Part shown: one piece after another, positions 24,363-35,510 of the stretch
Numbering within the stretch: position 1 is the stretch's first letter
Layout: each line of letters opens with the position of its first letter
Source of the DNA: Oidiodendron maius Zn
Lineage: Eukaryota > Ascomycota > Leotiomycetes > Myxotrichaceae
Assembly: GCA_000827325.1 (NCBI GenBank)
Contig: KN832870.1
Location: forward strand, 806,001 to 870,000
DNA: 64,000 bases
Direction: 5' to 3'
Translations under genes and position numbers: made by a program
The notes under the pieces: generated by a model
The model's input: only the letters and a program-made list of their open reading frames with translations
What the model was told of the DNA's origin: nothing
The model's database searches: none

Positions 24363-24840
24363 CTGTGCTTACGCAGCTGCGGGTGTCCTTGCGCTCCGGT
24401 TCCCGCGATGCTCCCCGTTGCCGCCGTCCAGGTCCTTCTCTCCGCGTAGCAGCATCTCTCGGGCGAGCTTGATGGGGTTCTTGACGTGCCGCAGGCCCAT
24501 CACGCCAACACTACGCTTCTTCTTGCCCCGGGATACCATGACGGAGGCTTCGAGCTCGTTGATGCCATCGCGGGTGAACACGGCGCCGTGGCCGGAGTTG
24601 AAGAGCGGGCTGTCTTCTAGAAGGGTGACAGCGCGTGTGACAGCATCGAGGGAGGTCGTATGAGAGGGGGATGAAGGGTTCGTGAGGTAGTGGTGTGCGT
24701 TGCAGAGGATGCGAAGAAGGGAGTCGTGGTATTGCTGGTATTTCTATGGCGGTAAGTTGACGCGGAGGATGTTCCCTACCCCGCCATGGATAACCAGGCG
24801 TGGCGTGATGGAGGCTTGGACCGCCGTTTGTAGTCCATCT
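24363..24840 (-). pseudogene. Asparaginase/isoaspartyl peptidase (Ntn-hydrolase) fragment
   Basis: The minus strand reads PRLVIHGGVGNILRV, an in-frame TAG, then SLLRILCNAHHYLTN and PLFNSGHGAVFTRDGINELE followed by GLRHVKNPIKLAREML. These are the N-terminal landmarks of the plant/fungal-type L-asparaginase family. The segment containing the catalytic Thr is absent and the frame ends shortly after the ARE-ML helix, so this is a truncated, nonsense-bearing piece. Its GC content is clearly higher than the flanks, suggesting a younger insertion than the RIP-degraded neighbours. Confidence 0.65.
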
Positions 24841-25125
24841 TCAGGCTACCCGATAAGTGTCTTTGACTGGGGATGTCTATTCAATACCATTAACCCACGG
24901 ATTGCGATATTGACAGCAGCCACCCACACTCAAATGAGGTCGGGCTTATCCTGCAGGGTCTTATCGGCTCGGCCCTCCTTGCCGAGGCTTACTGTGAAGA
25001 CCAAGTAGAATCGACCCCTCTGGTGATCTGTGCCTGGTATTCCTAGATATAGAGAGCTTATAGCCCTAAGGATATATATTCGCGTATCATAAGTACTAGA
25101 ATAGAAGTACGTGGTTAAGTATATA

Positions 25126-25392
25126 TCAAGCACTTAAAGGCGGGGCGAAATCAGCGATGCCCATCTGATAACCTCCAACAATGCTATTCTCCTCATCCAT
25201 CATCGCCTTCCAAGTCTCCGCGGAAGCCATCTTGCTCGTAAGCCACCTGATTCTAGTCTCTGAGCGTCTGATCTCCTTATATTCAATGCGCAGCTCCTGG
25301 AACTTGTTGGTGATGGCCTGGGCGGCCTCATCGGTAATGGGGAGTTGTTCGAAGGCGATGTCCGTGTAGTATCGGAGAGATGGGGTGGACAT
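25126..25392 (-). CDS. Small uncharacterised protein (88 aa)
   Basis: A single open frame starting MSTPSLRYYTDIAFEQLPIT. It is helical and charged, with a run of EYKEIRRSETRIRWL, and balanced base composition unlike the AT-rich flanks. No family recognised. It may be a real small gene or an exon of a broken gene in the repeat-rich zone. No signal peptide or membrane segment is evident. Confidence 0.4.
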   Translation of the reverse strand: MSTPSLRYYTDIAFEQLPITDEAAQAITNKFQELRIEYKEIRRSETRIRWLTSKMASAETWKAMMDEENSIVGGYQMGIADFAPPLSA

Positions 25393-26143
25393 GGTTGCGG
25401 CTGTGGTTGCGCCGTGAGCCTGGGGTTATTGTTACTTGAAGATAGAGCGGCTGATTCTACTAAAGCGGGAGTGGCGATGGGAGTGAGGATGACAGAGAGA
25501 TGAATGCCAGATATGTGTAGAGGAGAGAGCGTGTGTCAAGGGGATTCTAAGCTATTAAGGTAAAGATTGCGGCTGTTGCAGTAATTTAAGTAGGCTTGTT
25601 AGTATTGGTGTAAACGTTAAAAACCAACACAGCCGCATCTTCACCACCCAACGACTCCGCCACCCAACGATTCCTTTTTGTAGATCGCCTAAGATGCACA
25701 GAGATCAGAATTAACTCTGTACAACTGAGTGTAGCCTGCGATTGGGTCGTTTATTGAATCCCCGTTTGGAATTGTTCCGCACTGCCTTCCTTTAGTTCTT
25801 CGATCGGCTTCCGCTTGACGCCTAGTTGTAGCATCTGCGGTTCTAGTCTGCCTTGCAACTATCTCGCTGTCCCGAAAAGTGCTGTAGCAATCCATATGTT
25901 TTTCAACAAGTTGGATCGAGGATTGTCTCAGCCCAGTACTCCTTTGTCTTCTAAAGATAATAAATACCTAGCAGAAGCATTTATTATATAGAGAGAGACT
26001 AGAACCTCTTCCCCTTTACATTATCATTCATAGCATCCATTGACACGATCACCCTCTATTAACCCGACTACCAATAAAATTCTCACTTTTTACATACGCT
26101 ATCCCATCTTTCAATCACACATCCCCCCTTCACCTCTCTTAAG

Positions 26144-26558
26144 ATGCAGTTCTCTTTCGCTGCTGCTGCCACCATTCTGGCTCTCTGTACAAGTGCTCTT
26201 GCTTCACACTGGGATTTGGACGCCTGGTATGGCAGTGCAAGGTGGAAGCCGCACTACATCGCCGGTGAGGTGAGGAGTACTTCATGCAGAACATGTATAT
26301 CGAATCCTTCCTACGACCAAAATAGAACTATACTAAACATCTTTCTTGATAGCTTCCTCGATGTCTTCGGGTATGAGGACTATTACATGGGAGCAGAATG
26401 GGGCTTTCGCGCTCTGCTTGTATAAAGATAGTAGATGTGGCAGAAATATGAGAGATATTATCGGGGCGATAACAACAAATGTGAACAAACAGCCTATTAC
26501 GGAGGCTTCTTCTTACAAGGTAGTTAAAGTTTCTCAGGGAGGGCGCGCGGAGTGTTGA
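26144..26558 (+). CDS. Small secreted protein (108 aa)
   Basis: Exons 26144-26264 and 26353-26558 join in phase (donor GTGAGG, acceptor TTGATAG). Residues 1-20 (MQFSFAAAATILALCTSALA) form a clear signal peptide. The mature part has a Trp/Tyr-rich start and three Cys, including FALCLYKDSRCGRN and a Cys as the last residue. The layout is that of fungal small secreted proteins, including candidate effectors; no named family recognised. A CT-rich leader precedes the ATG. Function unknown and probably unrelated to the metabolite pathway. Confidence 0.65.
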
Positions 26559-27825
26559 GTTTAATCGCGAAGGGTTATAAGAGGGTAGAATATGGCCGAA
26601 ACTAGTAGAAAGGAATAGGGCTTTGTATCGCCTATAAGAGGGAGATACTTGAGCATCATAAACGGCGTTGGGGCGTAGCCAGGAGTTAAGATATCTTTGT
26701 CATATAGAAAAGTTTGGATAGGTTAGAGGGCTGTATACTTCTAGCCGGAAAAAGAATAAGAATTCAGCGATTACGTCTACTAGTTTAATACTTGGCTATC
26801 TTTAAATAGAGATCAGCTACTAATAGGAAAAACAATGTCGTGTGTTTATATAGTTTCCCTCACTGTTAATCAAGTAGAGACTTAGTAGAGTATTATGCAT
26901 CTTCTTTGCAGATATGTCGCGAGCCATTAAACAGAGCAGGGCTGGCTATTAATCATATAATCTACCCCGCTACACGTAAATCCTGAAGTTATTGTATAAC
27001 CAGCTGACGGGTAAACTTCGACCAAATTATGGATAAATACTGGACAGAGCTCTGGAGGGGCAGTATTTACCTAGCTAGTCAATACTCTATTTATTATAAC
27101 AGCCTTTAATTTAATTAGTTATTTAAAGGATTAACCCTATTTATTATAAAGGCTCTTAATTTATATCTATTATATAAAGTATTATTAAAAGGCTACAACA
27201 CAACTCATCGGCAATATGGGAAGATGGGTGAGAATAAGGACACAGTGTCTCAAGTTGACTAGAGTTACTCATTTTGAATACAGCTAGTTACTCGGCCTTC
27301 TTCATAGACATAAAGAAGCTCTCAAAACAATTCCGATCCTAACTGCCGTTGCTACTGATTCGTAACCTACATGCAATAAGGTACGCAACACAGTGCGCAA
27401 TGCAGTACGCATTACAGTGGCTTTGATGCCCCATCTGACGTTGTTGCCTCGGGCATGTATCGGTTCAACCAGTAACCCAGACTTCGTTATATAAACTCCT
27501 AGAGGTTAGAGACATCCTGGCCTCTCAAATATCCTCAATTCTGTACACCGGACGTGTTGTTTAAGCAGTCTTCTAAGAATGCGACCACGCAATAAATTAT
27601 ATCTCGTATTTTTTAAACTAACCCTGCTTGAAGACAGGCTTGCCTTACATCTACCTCCCAGTTCTGTGGAGGATTGGATCAGGTCGTCAGATTAGCTTAA
27701 AAGGAATTTTCAAACTACAAGTAAACACGAGAAAGAGCAATTTAGGAGCTGTATTGCCGAGGAAGTAGATCATCTTATATTCTAGCCGGGTGGTCGAGTT
27801 TCTAACAGATTCTATAAGCGCATCC
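26559..27825. other. AT-rich intergenic region
   Basis: No gene recognised. A short local duplication of a TATTTATTATAA-AAGCC/GGCT-TAATTTA type unit lies at about 27090-27165. Confidence 0.35.
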
Positions 27826-29094
27826 TCAAACAACTACAGCCTCGATAACAGCAGTAGTGCCTGCATCTGCTTTCCAAATCTTAACAATCTTAAACCCAGT
27901 CTTTCCTAGCAGCTCGTGCCACTGTGACTCAGTTCGTTCCATTCCGTCACAGACCTGCATCATAATAAGATCAACCATCGCCTCACTGAAACCACAGCCG
28001 ATATCTGGCAGAACAAAATCATGAATCAATAGTCTAGAGTAGTTTGGCGTATCTATCATAGCGGAACGAGTGGCCTCAAGGATCTTGATACTAGGTCCAT
28101 CGTTCCAGTCATGCAGTACACGACGGAGGTGATAATACTTAGCTCCCTTGATAGGTTGTGGGTTGAAGAAATCATGTACCATAGGCTCAAAGCCTTCTGT
28201 CTTCGCCTGGTCAACATCAATCTGGTTGACGGTTTTGGCAAGGTCCTGTAGGATAAAGCGTCCTTTAATGTCTGGGTACTGTGCTCGAAGACCTTTAATT
28301 GCTTGCCCATAGCCTCCACCAACATCGACGAGGGTAACGGCATCAGAATCAGTGTGAAGCTCGCCCACGTCTCCTGAGAATGGGTAGGGTGGCGTCATTT
28401 CTTTGGGAAAACTCTCTTGGATACTCATAGCTGAGTCGAAGATAACGTTAGCCTCGGGATGTTTTGCGTACCACTCCCAGATAGGTTCTCCAAGGGTCTC
28501 AGTAAGCACATTGTCGACGCTTGAACCTGTCGTTTGGTATCCACGTTTTTTAAGCCATGCCGGAAAGTTTCCACTGATAACTACACGCTGGTCAAAATGT
28601 GCTATTAACCAGTCACGAAGACCCGGGATATTTAGTGCCTGAGTAAGTGGAGTAGGCGCCCATTCTGTTACAGCTGTCTGCTGAAGATACCCAATAGAGC
28701 TTACTGCTCGAATAATTCGTTGCAGAATCAGGGGGTCAGCTTTTGTTTTTTTCACAAGTTCATCGAGGCTCGTGGGCTTGTTGATGATTTCGAAGAGATT
28801 CAGATCTATCGCAATTCGCACCGCCGTATATGCAATATGCTTAGGAGACATGAGCTTTAATTCTAGGTTGTCTTTGTCAATTCGTGAACTCACCTGAGCA
28901 GACAAACCGATAATAGAGAAAGCGGGCCCAAGAGCTGATCCCAGAGTCACCTGAGCCATGGTAGCAAGCTCCCCCTTGGCAGCAGCTATCGCCCCACTAT
29001 TATTAGGACCATCTTCGACAGCTTTAAAGATCTTATCGAATGCAGCATTCATGCCAGTCTGCAGCTGCTTAAGTTGCGCCATCTCCTGGGCCAT
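27826..29094 (-). CDS. SAM-dependent O-methyltransferase (plant/fungal OMT family) 1
   Basis: A single exon of 422 residues from ATG 29094 (MAQEMAQLKQLQTG). The frame is open further upstream but that part is not family-like. An N-terminal helical and winged-helix dimerisation region is followed by the SAM motif TLVDVGGGYGQA, then VHDFFNPQP and RRVLHDWNDG, where the His of HDWND is the usual catalytic base. It ends normally with FKIVKIWKADAGTTAVIEAV. It should methylate a phenolic hydroxyl of the polyketide. It is the first gene of the right arm after the repeat island and is divergent from the multicopper oxidase. Confidence 0.92.
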   Translation of the reverse strand: MAQEMAQLKQLQTGMNAAFDKIFKAVEDGPNNSGAIAAAKGELATMAQVTLGSALGPAFSIIGLSAQVSSRIDKDNLELKLMSPKHIAYTAVRIAIDLNLFEIINKPTSLDELVKKTKADPLILQRIIRAVSSIGYLQQTAVTEWAPTPLTQALNIPGLRDWLIAHFDQRVVISGNFPAWLKKRGYQTTGSSVDNVLTETLGEPIWEWYAKHPEANVIFDSAMSIQESFPKEMTPPYPFSGDVGELHTDSDAVTLVDVGGGYGQAIKGLRAQYPDIKGRFILQDLAKTVNQIDVDQAKTEGFEPMVHDFFNPQPIKGAKYYHLRRVLHDWNDGPSIKILEATRSAMIDTPNYSRLLIHDFVLPDIGCGFSEAMVDLIMMQVCDGMERTESQWHELLGKTGFKIVKIWKADAGTTAVIEAVVV

Positions 29095-30575
29095 TTTTAC
29101 TACTGCTTTCAAGAGTATATGGAGTTTCAATTGCTTGGAACCAGTAACTTCGAGGTAGAAAATGACAGATATTTTAAAAAGAGGCGGCGCAGGTAAGGAG
29201 CACAACTTTATATCCGAACTTAGAAGCAAATTACTAGCGCTGAGTAAGCCCAACCAACCACCAACTGTTGGCGTAAAATGCGGTGTAACCGGCGGACATT
29301 CTCCCCTGCCTTAGGCAGGTCGGCAAAAGAGTTGTACGTACAGTAGCAGTTGACCGACGAGCCGACTGTTACCGGATTTTCTCACTATACCGGACTATTA
29401 CAGTAGACCCAGTCGCGTAAAACATACAGTAGGAAAATGGTATACTGACGTCTATTGGACAGCGCGCAGGTTCATTTACCAGTAATCCGGTCTGCTGTGA
29501 AACGACACACCTCTTTTTGTTAAGCACCATACAGTACAGTTGCCGCAATTTTCCACCGTTATTTTTACTCGGAGAGTAATTCGGGATTATACCAGAATAC
29601 CGTAATACGAAGAATGCCACATGACCTTGAAACCCCTCCCCCGAAAACGCATTCTCCCCTTTCAAGCCAGAATCATCTCCTTTTAGTCGGAAATAGATCC
29701 TTTTATTAGCGCTACTGTTATAAGTTTATTACGGGTGTAATGTTGTTTGCGCCTGTGAATTCGCCCCATTGTTTCTAAAGCTTGTAGCTCCGTTCCTAAT
29801 TGAATCATTAGATTCTAATTAATTGCCTCAGCCCATTATTCTTTGCGTAGTTTCAAGCTGCAACTGCCCCAGATTTCGATAGTTGAGAAGCTTGAGATTT
29901 AATATCCATATCTTCTCAACACCAAAAGAATCAATCCAACAATTAGGCTTCATACTTTATTTTAGAATCTGAGGCTTTTTGTCCAGAAGTTGATAATCGT
30001 TCTAGATTCGACCAAGTCCTAGGTCAATATCGGCTATCCTATCCCATAGCCTGTAAGACACAGTAGCTGCTTGTATAATCACATCTAGCGTCGAATCTTA
30101 AATTAAGGAACAAGGCCTTAACTATATATTTCCAGTTCTAGAGAATTCCCAGATTTATGGGCTGAAAATTTGAGGTCATATTAGTTGAGAACTACTCAAT
30201 TCGCGTCTTCTTAAGTGACAGATCGCTCTTCTAGAGAATTAGAGCATTTTCAGCCACTGAATATGCAATCTTGTGCAACGGATCCACTAAATCTCCCTTC
30301 CGTATACAAGGAAGGTTTCCGGCACGCCAAACAAATTCGTGGATTTCCGGCTAACATCCGAAGTTCCATACCAACCAGATCCGGTATGAACAGGGATTAC
30401 TGTATGACCACGGACCTACTGTGCGGAGCTTGCTCTTGGAATTATATTCTAAGCGGTCGCTTTGGAACGCTCAAACGGACCACAGTCAGATACAAAACAG
30501 CCCATAACCCTCCGACCGTGCATCTTTCGTTGATTTCCCACATGACTTATATTTTCATCACTTTACTCTAGCATA
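29095..30575. promoter_or_regulatory. Divergent promoter region, O-methyltransferase / multicopper oxidase
   Basis: About 1.5 kb without a convincing gene. CCGGA sites occur at 29369-29393, and TTTCCGG plus TCCGAAG half-sites lie at 30315-30364, about 210-260 bp upstream of the oxidase. The open frame at 30215-30571 looks spurious. Confidence 0.4.
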
Positions 30576-32498
30576 ATGGAGTGGATTGCATTGTTTTCGT
30601 GTATGAGCCTCTTAGCCCTGTCTCAGGCAAAAGTTGTCCCATTTGGGATCACACTGACCTGGGAGACTGCTGCCCCGGATGGATTTGGAAGAAAGGTCAT
30701 TCTCACCAACGGTCAACTACCTGGCCCGCCTCTTTACGTGAATCAGGGCGATGACGTACAGTTCCTTGTTAAGAATAAACTGCCATTTGAACTCACCATC
30801 CACTTTCATGGCAAGTCTCTTCCAAATGCATATTGACCAAATTGCTAACAAGACCGACTAGGAATTGACCAAATTGGTACGCCGTGGTCAGATGGAGTCC
30901 CAGGGATTTCACAACGCCCTATAAAGCCAGGGCAATCCTACCTCTATCAATGGAATGCCAACGAGTATGGAAGCTACTTCTATCATGCCCACGATAAGGC
31001 GCACATAGACGATGGACTCTTTGGGGCCATTTATGTCCAGCCGGCAAGCAATGTTCAGAAACCGTTCAATCTGATAACGAATAACCATGCGGACCTGGAG
31101 GCAATCATTCAAGCTGAACAAAAAACTCAGCCAATCTTTCTCTCTGACTGGACACACCTAACTTCAGCAGAACGCCATGCAGCTCAAATAGCTACTGGCC
31201 TCGACTCTTGGTGCACAAATTCGCTCCTCATTAATGGCAAAGGCTCCGCAATCTGCTTGGACCAGGAAACTATCAATGCCAACACCAATCCGCTTATACT
31301 GCCTTTCCTAAACGGGATAACCTACACAGATCTTGGGTTCGTTTGTGTCTACATTTATTAAGTTTTTAAGTACAACTAACCGAGAACTAGATGCCTCCCT
31401 CCGACATTGTCCTTCTTTCAAGGTGACTATCCTCACAACTTCAGTGCTGAACCTTTCGGGCTCTGGTCAGGGTGCAAGGCTAGTCAAGGGCCGACAGAAG
31501 TTCTCACAGTCAGTATTAAAGATAAGTGGGTTAGCTACGATATCATCTCCGCCACATCAACACAGACATTGGTCTTTTCCATCGATGAGCATCCACTATG
31601 GGTTTATGCGATTGATGGTCGGTATGTGACACCCACAATTGCCGACGCCTTGACTATTGCCAATGGACAGAGGTATTCAGTCATGGTCCAGCTAAAAGCT
31701 CAACCCATACCCAAATATACTGTCCGCGCCGTAGTCAGTGGTGTAAACCAAATCCTGGGCGGGACTGCATTCCTATCATACGGCAGTGTACACACCAAGG
31801 GCTCAACGGAAGCTTCGAGCAAGCCGTACATCACTCTCACTGGAGCCAATGCCACGACCGACACAATCTTCCTAAATGAGTCTTTGGCTGGCCCATTCTT
31901 GCCTGTTGCGCCTGCCAAAACCGTCGATGAAACATATACCCTCTCGATCGGCCGGGCGAACGGATCGTACCTTTGGAAAATGGAGAATGATAGCTTCCCA
32001 TACTCTCTGGATCGAGAGGAGCCGCTTCTTTTCAATCCTAATGAACTGGCAAAACATAACCTTAGCGATCTGACCATTCGTACTAAGAATGGATCGTGGG
32101 TGGACCTCATTGTCCTGCCACAGGGGCCAGTCCAGCCTCCGCATCCCTTACACAAGCACTCCAATAAATTCTACGTTATTGGTTCCGGTATGGGCATCTG
32201 GAACTTTTCCTCGGTGGCTGAAGCAATGGAGGTCATGCCGGAGAGCTTTAACCTTATTAATCCGCCGATTCGCGACACATACCCTACACCCCTTGTGTTG
32301 GGTGGAGCGGAGGCATGGATCGTATACCGCTACCAGGTCGTGAACCCCGGGGCGTTCCTATTCCACTGTCATATCCAGGATCACCTAGATGGGGGGATGG
32401 CGGTGGCGTTGATAGATGGGTATGATGTGTGGCCGCATGTGCCAGAGCAATATTTACGCAACAATGGGTTTCCATTGGGATCACACCACCGTGCCTGA
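30576..32498 (+). CDS. Laccase-like multicopper oxidase, secreted
   Basis: Exons 30576-30810, 30862-31336 and 31391-32498 join in phase to 605 residues. Intron 1 is GC-AG (GCAAGT donor). A signal peptide (residues 1-18, ending LALSQA) precedes three cupredoxin domains. All four copper-binding motifs are present: HFHG, YHAHDKAHIDDG, HPLHKHSNKF and FHCHIQDHLDGGM. Asn-Xaa-Ser/Thr sites are frequent. It is extracellular or in the secretory pathway, with a one-electron phenol-oxidising role. In clusters with this NR-PKS type such enzymes couple phenoxyl radicals to biaryls or oxidise to quinones. No fasciclin partner, often paired with such oxidases, was seen. Confidence 0.93.
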
Positions 32499-33081
32499 TC
32501 TATGTTATAGATCTTTGCTTCCTCCTTGCTACTGGACGCGGCCTTGTCATCGGAAGTTGACTACAACAGTCAGGAAGATCATATATGGATCCCAGACGTC
32601 CCTTAGAACAGTACGTGTAGAAAATAATATTCGAAATTTCTCATTACAAAATATATCCAAGGTCAATTATCTTGAACTTTTCCCTGTCGCTTATGTTGGT
32701 GCTGAAGGCGAAGAGTATGGACAGCACCTAAACGAGAAAGATCGGAGCAGAGATCGTATCTTTATCATCACAAAAGGACCATATGATCCCAACCCACAAT
32801 TCTAGCAAATGGCGTAATAACGGACCTTGAAATATTAGTACATATATAACCCTATTAAACTCAATGTTGCTGATATGTATTCTCGCCTTCTACATCTAAG
32901 GCCTATTTTCCGACCCACATTGGCCTAGAGGACGAGCGTCGCCGTCACGTTTATGGATGGAAGCATCAACTTTGTAGGGATCCGGAGGTATAGGAGCATA
33001 TATTTAAGTAGACTAGGTGCTATGTAGACTGCAATGCAGTGTTATATAATGCATTGCTTCCAAGATGCGCTTCACAGCAAC
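32499..33081. other. Convergent intergenic spacer
   Basis: Spacer between the oxidase and FAD-hydroxylase 3' ends. The overlapping frame 32416-32805 shows no family features and is taken as chance. Confidence 0.4.
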
Positions 33082-34433
33082 TTATAGCCTACTGTTGAAA
33101 TATTGGGTGAAATCATGACAAATAGCATAAGCACCCTACAAGAAGTCAATATGGAAGCACATTTAAGAGCAAGTAAAATAAATACCTGATCTAAAGTCTC
33201 CCTAACCTTTGGATTCTTCTTCGCTTCAGCGCACATAGCCAAGATATGATCCTTTTCCAATGCTTTGTCCGGATCTAAGGTTGAGACCCTTAGAAAGTTG
33301 CCAGTTGAGATGGGATCAATAACAGAGTAGTAGAGAGTCCTTCGCACTTCATCGTATTTATCCAGAATGCTGTCATCTACCTGCTTAGCTGCAATGCCTT
33401 CCAGACACTCCGCCAGTCCAGCAACGTCTGCAAAACCACTAGTCAAGCCCATACCACCCCATGGGTTACAAAGATGCGCTGCATCAGCTGCCAGGCAAAT
33501 ACGACCTACCCGGAATTTGTCGGAGCATCTTTGATGCATTTTGTACGGGTTGATGTTAACTAGTGTGTACTCTTCGGGTTTGGGACTGCCGGGGAGCAAT
33601 CGCTCGAACTTCCCAGGCTGATTATCAACGACTTCCTGGAATGTCAACTTGGTGTCTTCATTATATGAAACGCGCCATAATCCATCTTTGGTAATACGAG
33701 CAACCACGTGGCAATCTTCAGGGTGGATTATGGTATTCATATCATCATAGCCAAATTTCTCGAAAGGGTAGTAAACCTGAGTATGATTAGCTGGGAACTA
33801 TAAACCCTCAAGCTCTCTTACATTTGTTGCAACTAGTTGGACATCCCATGTTTTCCCCGGAAAGTTCTTTGCACCAAATAGTGATTTCCTTACTTGGCTA
33901 CTTCCTCCATCGCAGCCACAGAGGAAGTCGGCCGTTATTTTTTTCTCGGTCCCATCATCTTCTTGGACAACAGCCCATGCTGAATTCTCATCCTGACCAA
34001 CATCTATGACGCGATGCTTCCACTTCAGAGAGATCTTATTATCCCTCGCTATATGGGACAGCATTATTTCACCTAGCATATTTAAAGGCAAAACTGTCAT
34101 GGCCTCAGGACTCTTTGCCTTCGCAACATCTTCGATTGACACGATAGTTGTGCCGTCAACTTTTCGCCAAGCCATATTTTTTGGGATGAAGCCAGCGCAC
34201 CGAACATCTTCCAAGATGCCAGCACGCTTCAACATTCGAATTGCAGGCGCCGCAAGGTGCGCAGCGCGGGGGCGGGCATCTATGGTAGACTCCCTATCTA
34301 ACAATGTCACTTCTATTCCTGCTTTGGCCAATACCAAGCTCAGTACTAAGCCAGAGGGCCCTGCACCCACAACTATGACCTAGGAGTATTAGAGATATGG
34401 TATGAGAACGGTACAAGAATCGCTCACATGCAT
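33082..34433 (-). CDS. FAD-dependent aromatic hydroxylase (PHBH fold)
   Basis: Exons 34433-34428 (only ATGCAT), 34379-33822, 33776-33186 and 33135-33082 join in phase to 402 residues. The tiny first exon is supported because it restores the complete [20 protein letters not shown] Rossmann start. [14 protein letters not shown] is the DG motif and [20 protein letters not shown] is the GD motif. It lacks the C-terminal thioredoxin-like domain of the phenol hydroxylase type, so it belongs with the shorter polyketide, salicylate and kynurenine hydroxylases. Expected to hydroxylate or decarboxylatively hydroxylate an aromatic ring. Divergent from the second O-methyltransferase. Confidence 0.88.
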
Positions 34434-35510
34434 GATGTTGCTTCCCTTTTCTTTCAATGAACTGATGAATCCTAGAAAAAATATAAATCTCCGCAAGAAA
34501 TAATGTAGGCCTATAGGGATTCTCCGTGCCACAGTATTAACACAGGCTGGATCTTGAAATGAGAGTTATTAGTCCATTCAGAGAAGCACCTGACTCGCAA
34601 GTTAGATAACGGTTGGCTCCGCTCCAGATATTCCGGATATTTATTACGAGAGCAATATCATAAGAGAGTAGAATAAAGAGAGCGCCAGTAGAGCGTAGAT
34701 CTTGAAACGGTTCGAAAATTTCTGAAGCCCTAGAACTCTTAGCTTCTTTTAACCAACTTTTACTTAAGGGTAATATCTTGCCGGCTAGTAGGTTGCTGTG
34801 CGCTTTGGCAGGGGCAAACCGGACCAAACTCAGATTCGCCGACGCCAAAATCCAGTCCAATTGAAGAGCCCACACAGTTTCTTTTCATAAATGGAGTTAA
34901 AACTCCTTTCAGTTCTTGGGTAATAACGATGAAAATGGTAAGATAATTGTCGACGAGTTAGAGAGTAAACAACCCTTCCGCATAAAAAAGGCCGAGTTAG
35001 AAGGCTTTGAGCCAGGCTTAACCGAATGGTGTATCGATGCACTCGTCGTAGTTGTTTTTCGGGTCTACGGGAATTAAAGCCTTCAATTAGTTCCGGCTGC
35101 CCCCCTGGATATCCGGCACGCGAATAGGTCGGAAATTCGGATAACCTCCTCTCTTAGAAGCTCTAGAATTGGCATTAACAAAGATTACCTAAGATTTATA
35201 TATTAATTAGGCTTGAAAAAAAAATTGTAATTAATTAGGGTTATTAGAATTTGCACTTCGGCTCACTTTTGTTCAAAGGAGAGAGAGCCGAGAGCTAACC
35301 GACCGGAATTGAGGATTTGAACCAGGCATATGTGGTGCTGCTATTTTCTTATGCTTGGGCGTATAGATTTATAAGAGGCCACCAATGGCTGTATATTTCA
35401 TAATTTCATATCTATTCTCTAGTCATCTATTCTCTAGCCAAGGATAAAGCATCAACCCCCCCAAAATATATACCACAGGCATTGCAATTGAGACCCACAA
35501 CTGTATAACT
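34434..35510. promoter_or_regulatory. Divergent promoter region, FAD hydroxylase / O-methyltransferase 2
   Basis: No gene recognised. An inverted pair TATCCG (35111-35116) and CGGATA (35139-35144), with TCGGAA inside at 35130-35135, lies about 370-400 bp upstream of O-methyltransferase 2. Confidence 0.4.

Noticed and set aside
24286-24663. 125-codon plus-strand frame, Pro/Arg/Ser-rich
   Set aside because: Antisense to the asparaginase fragment; GC-rich shadow.
30215-30571. 118-codon frame just upstream of the multicopper oxidase
   Set aside because: Composition is random-looking and it ends at the oxidase leader; treated as promoter/5' UTR.
32416-32805. 129-codon frame overlapping the oxidase 3' end
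   Set aside because: Overlaps conserved oxidase coding sequence in another frame and shows no domain.
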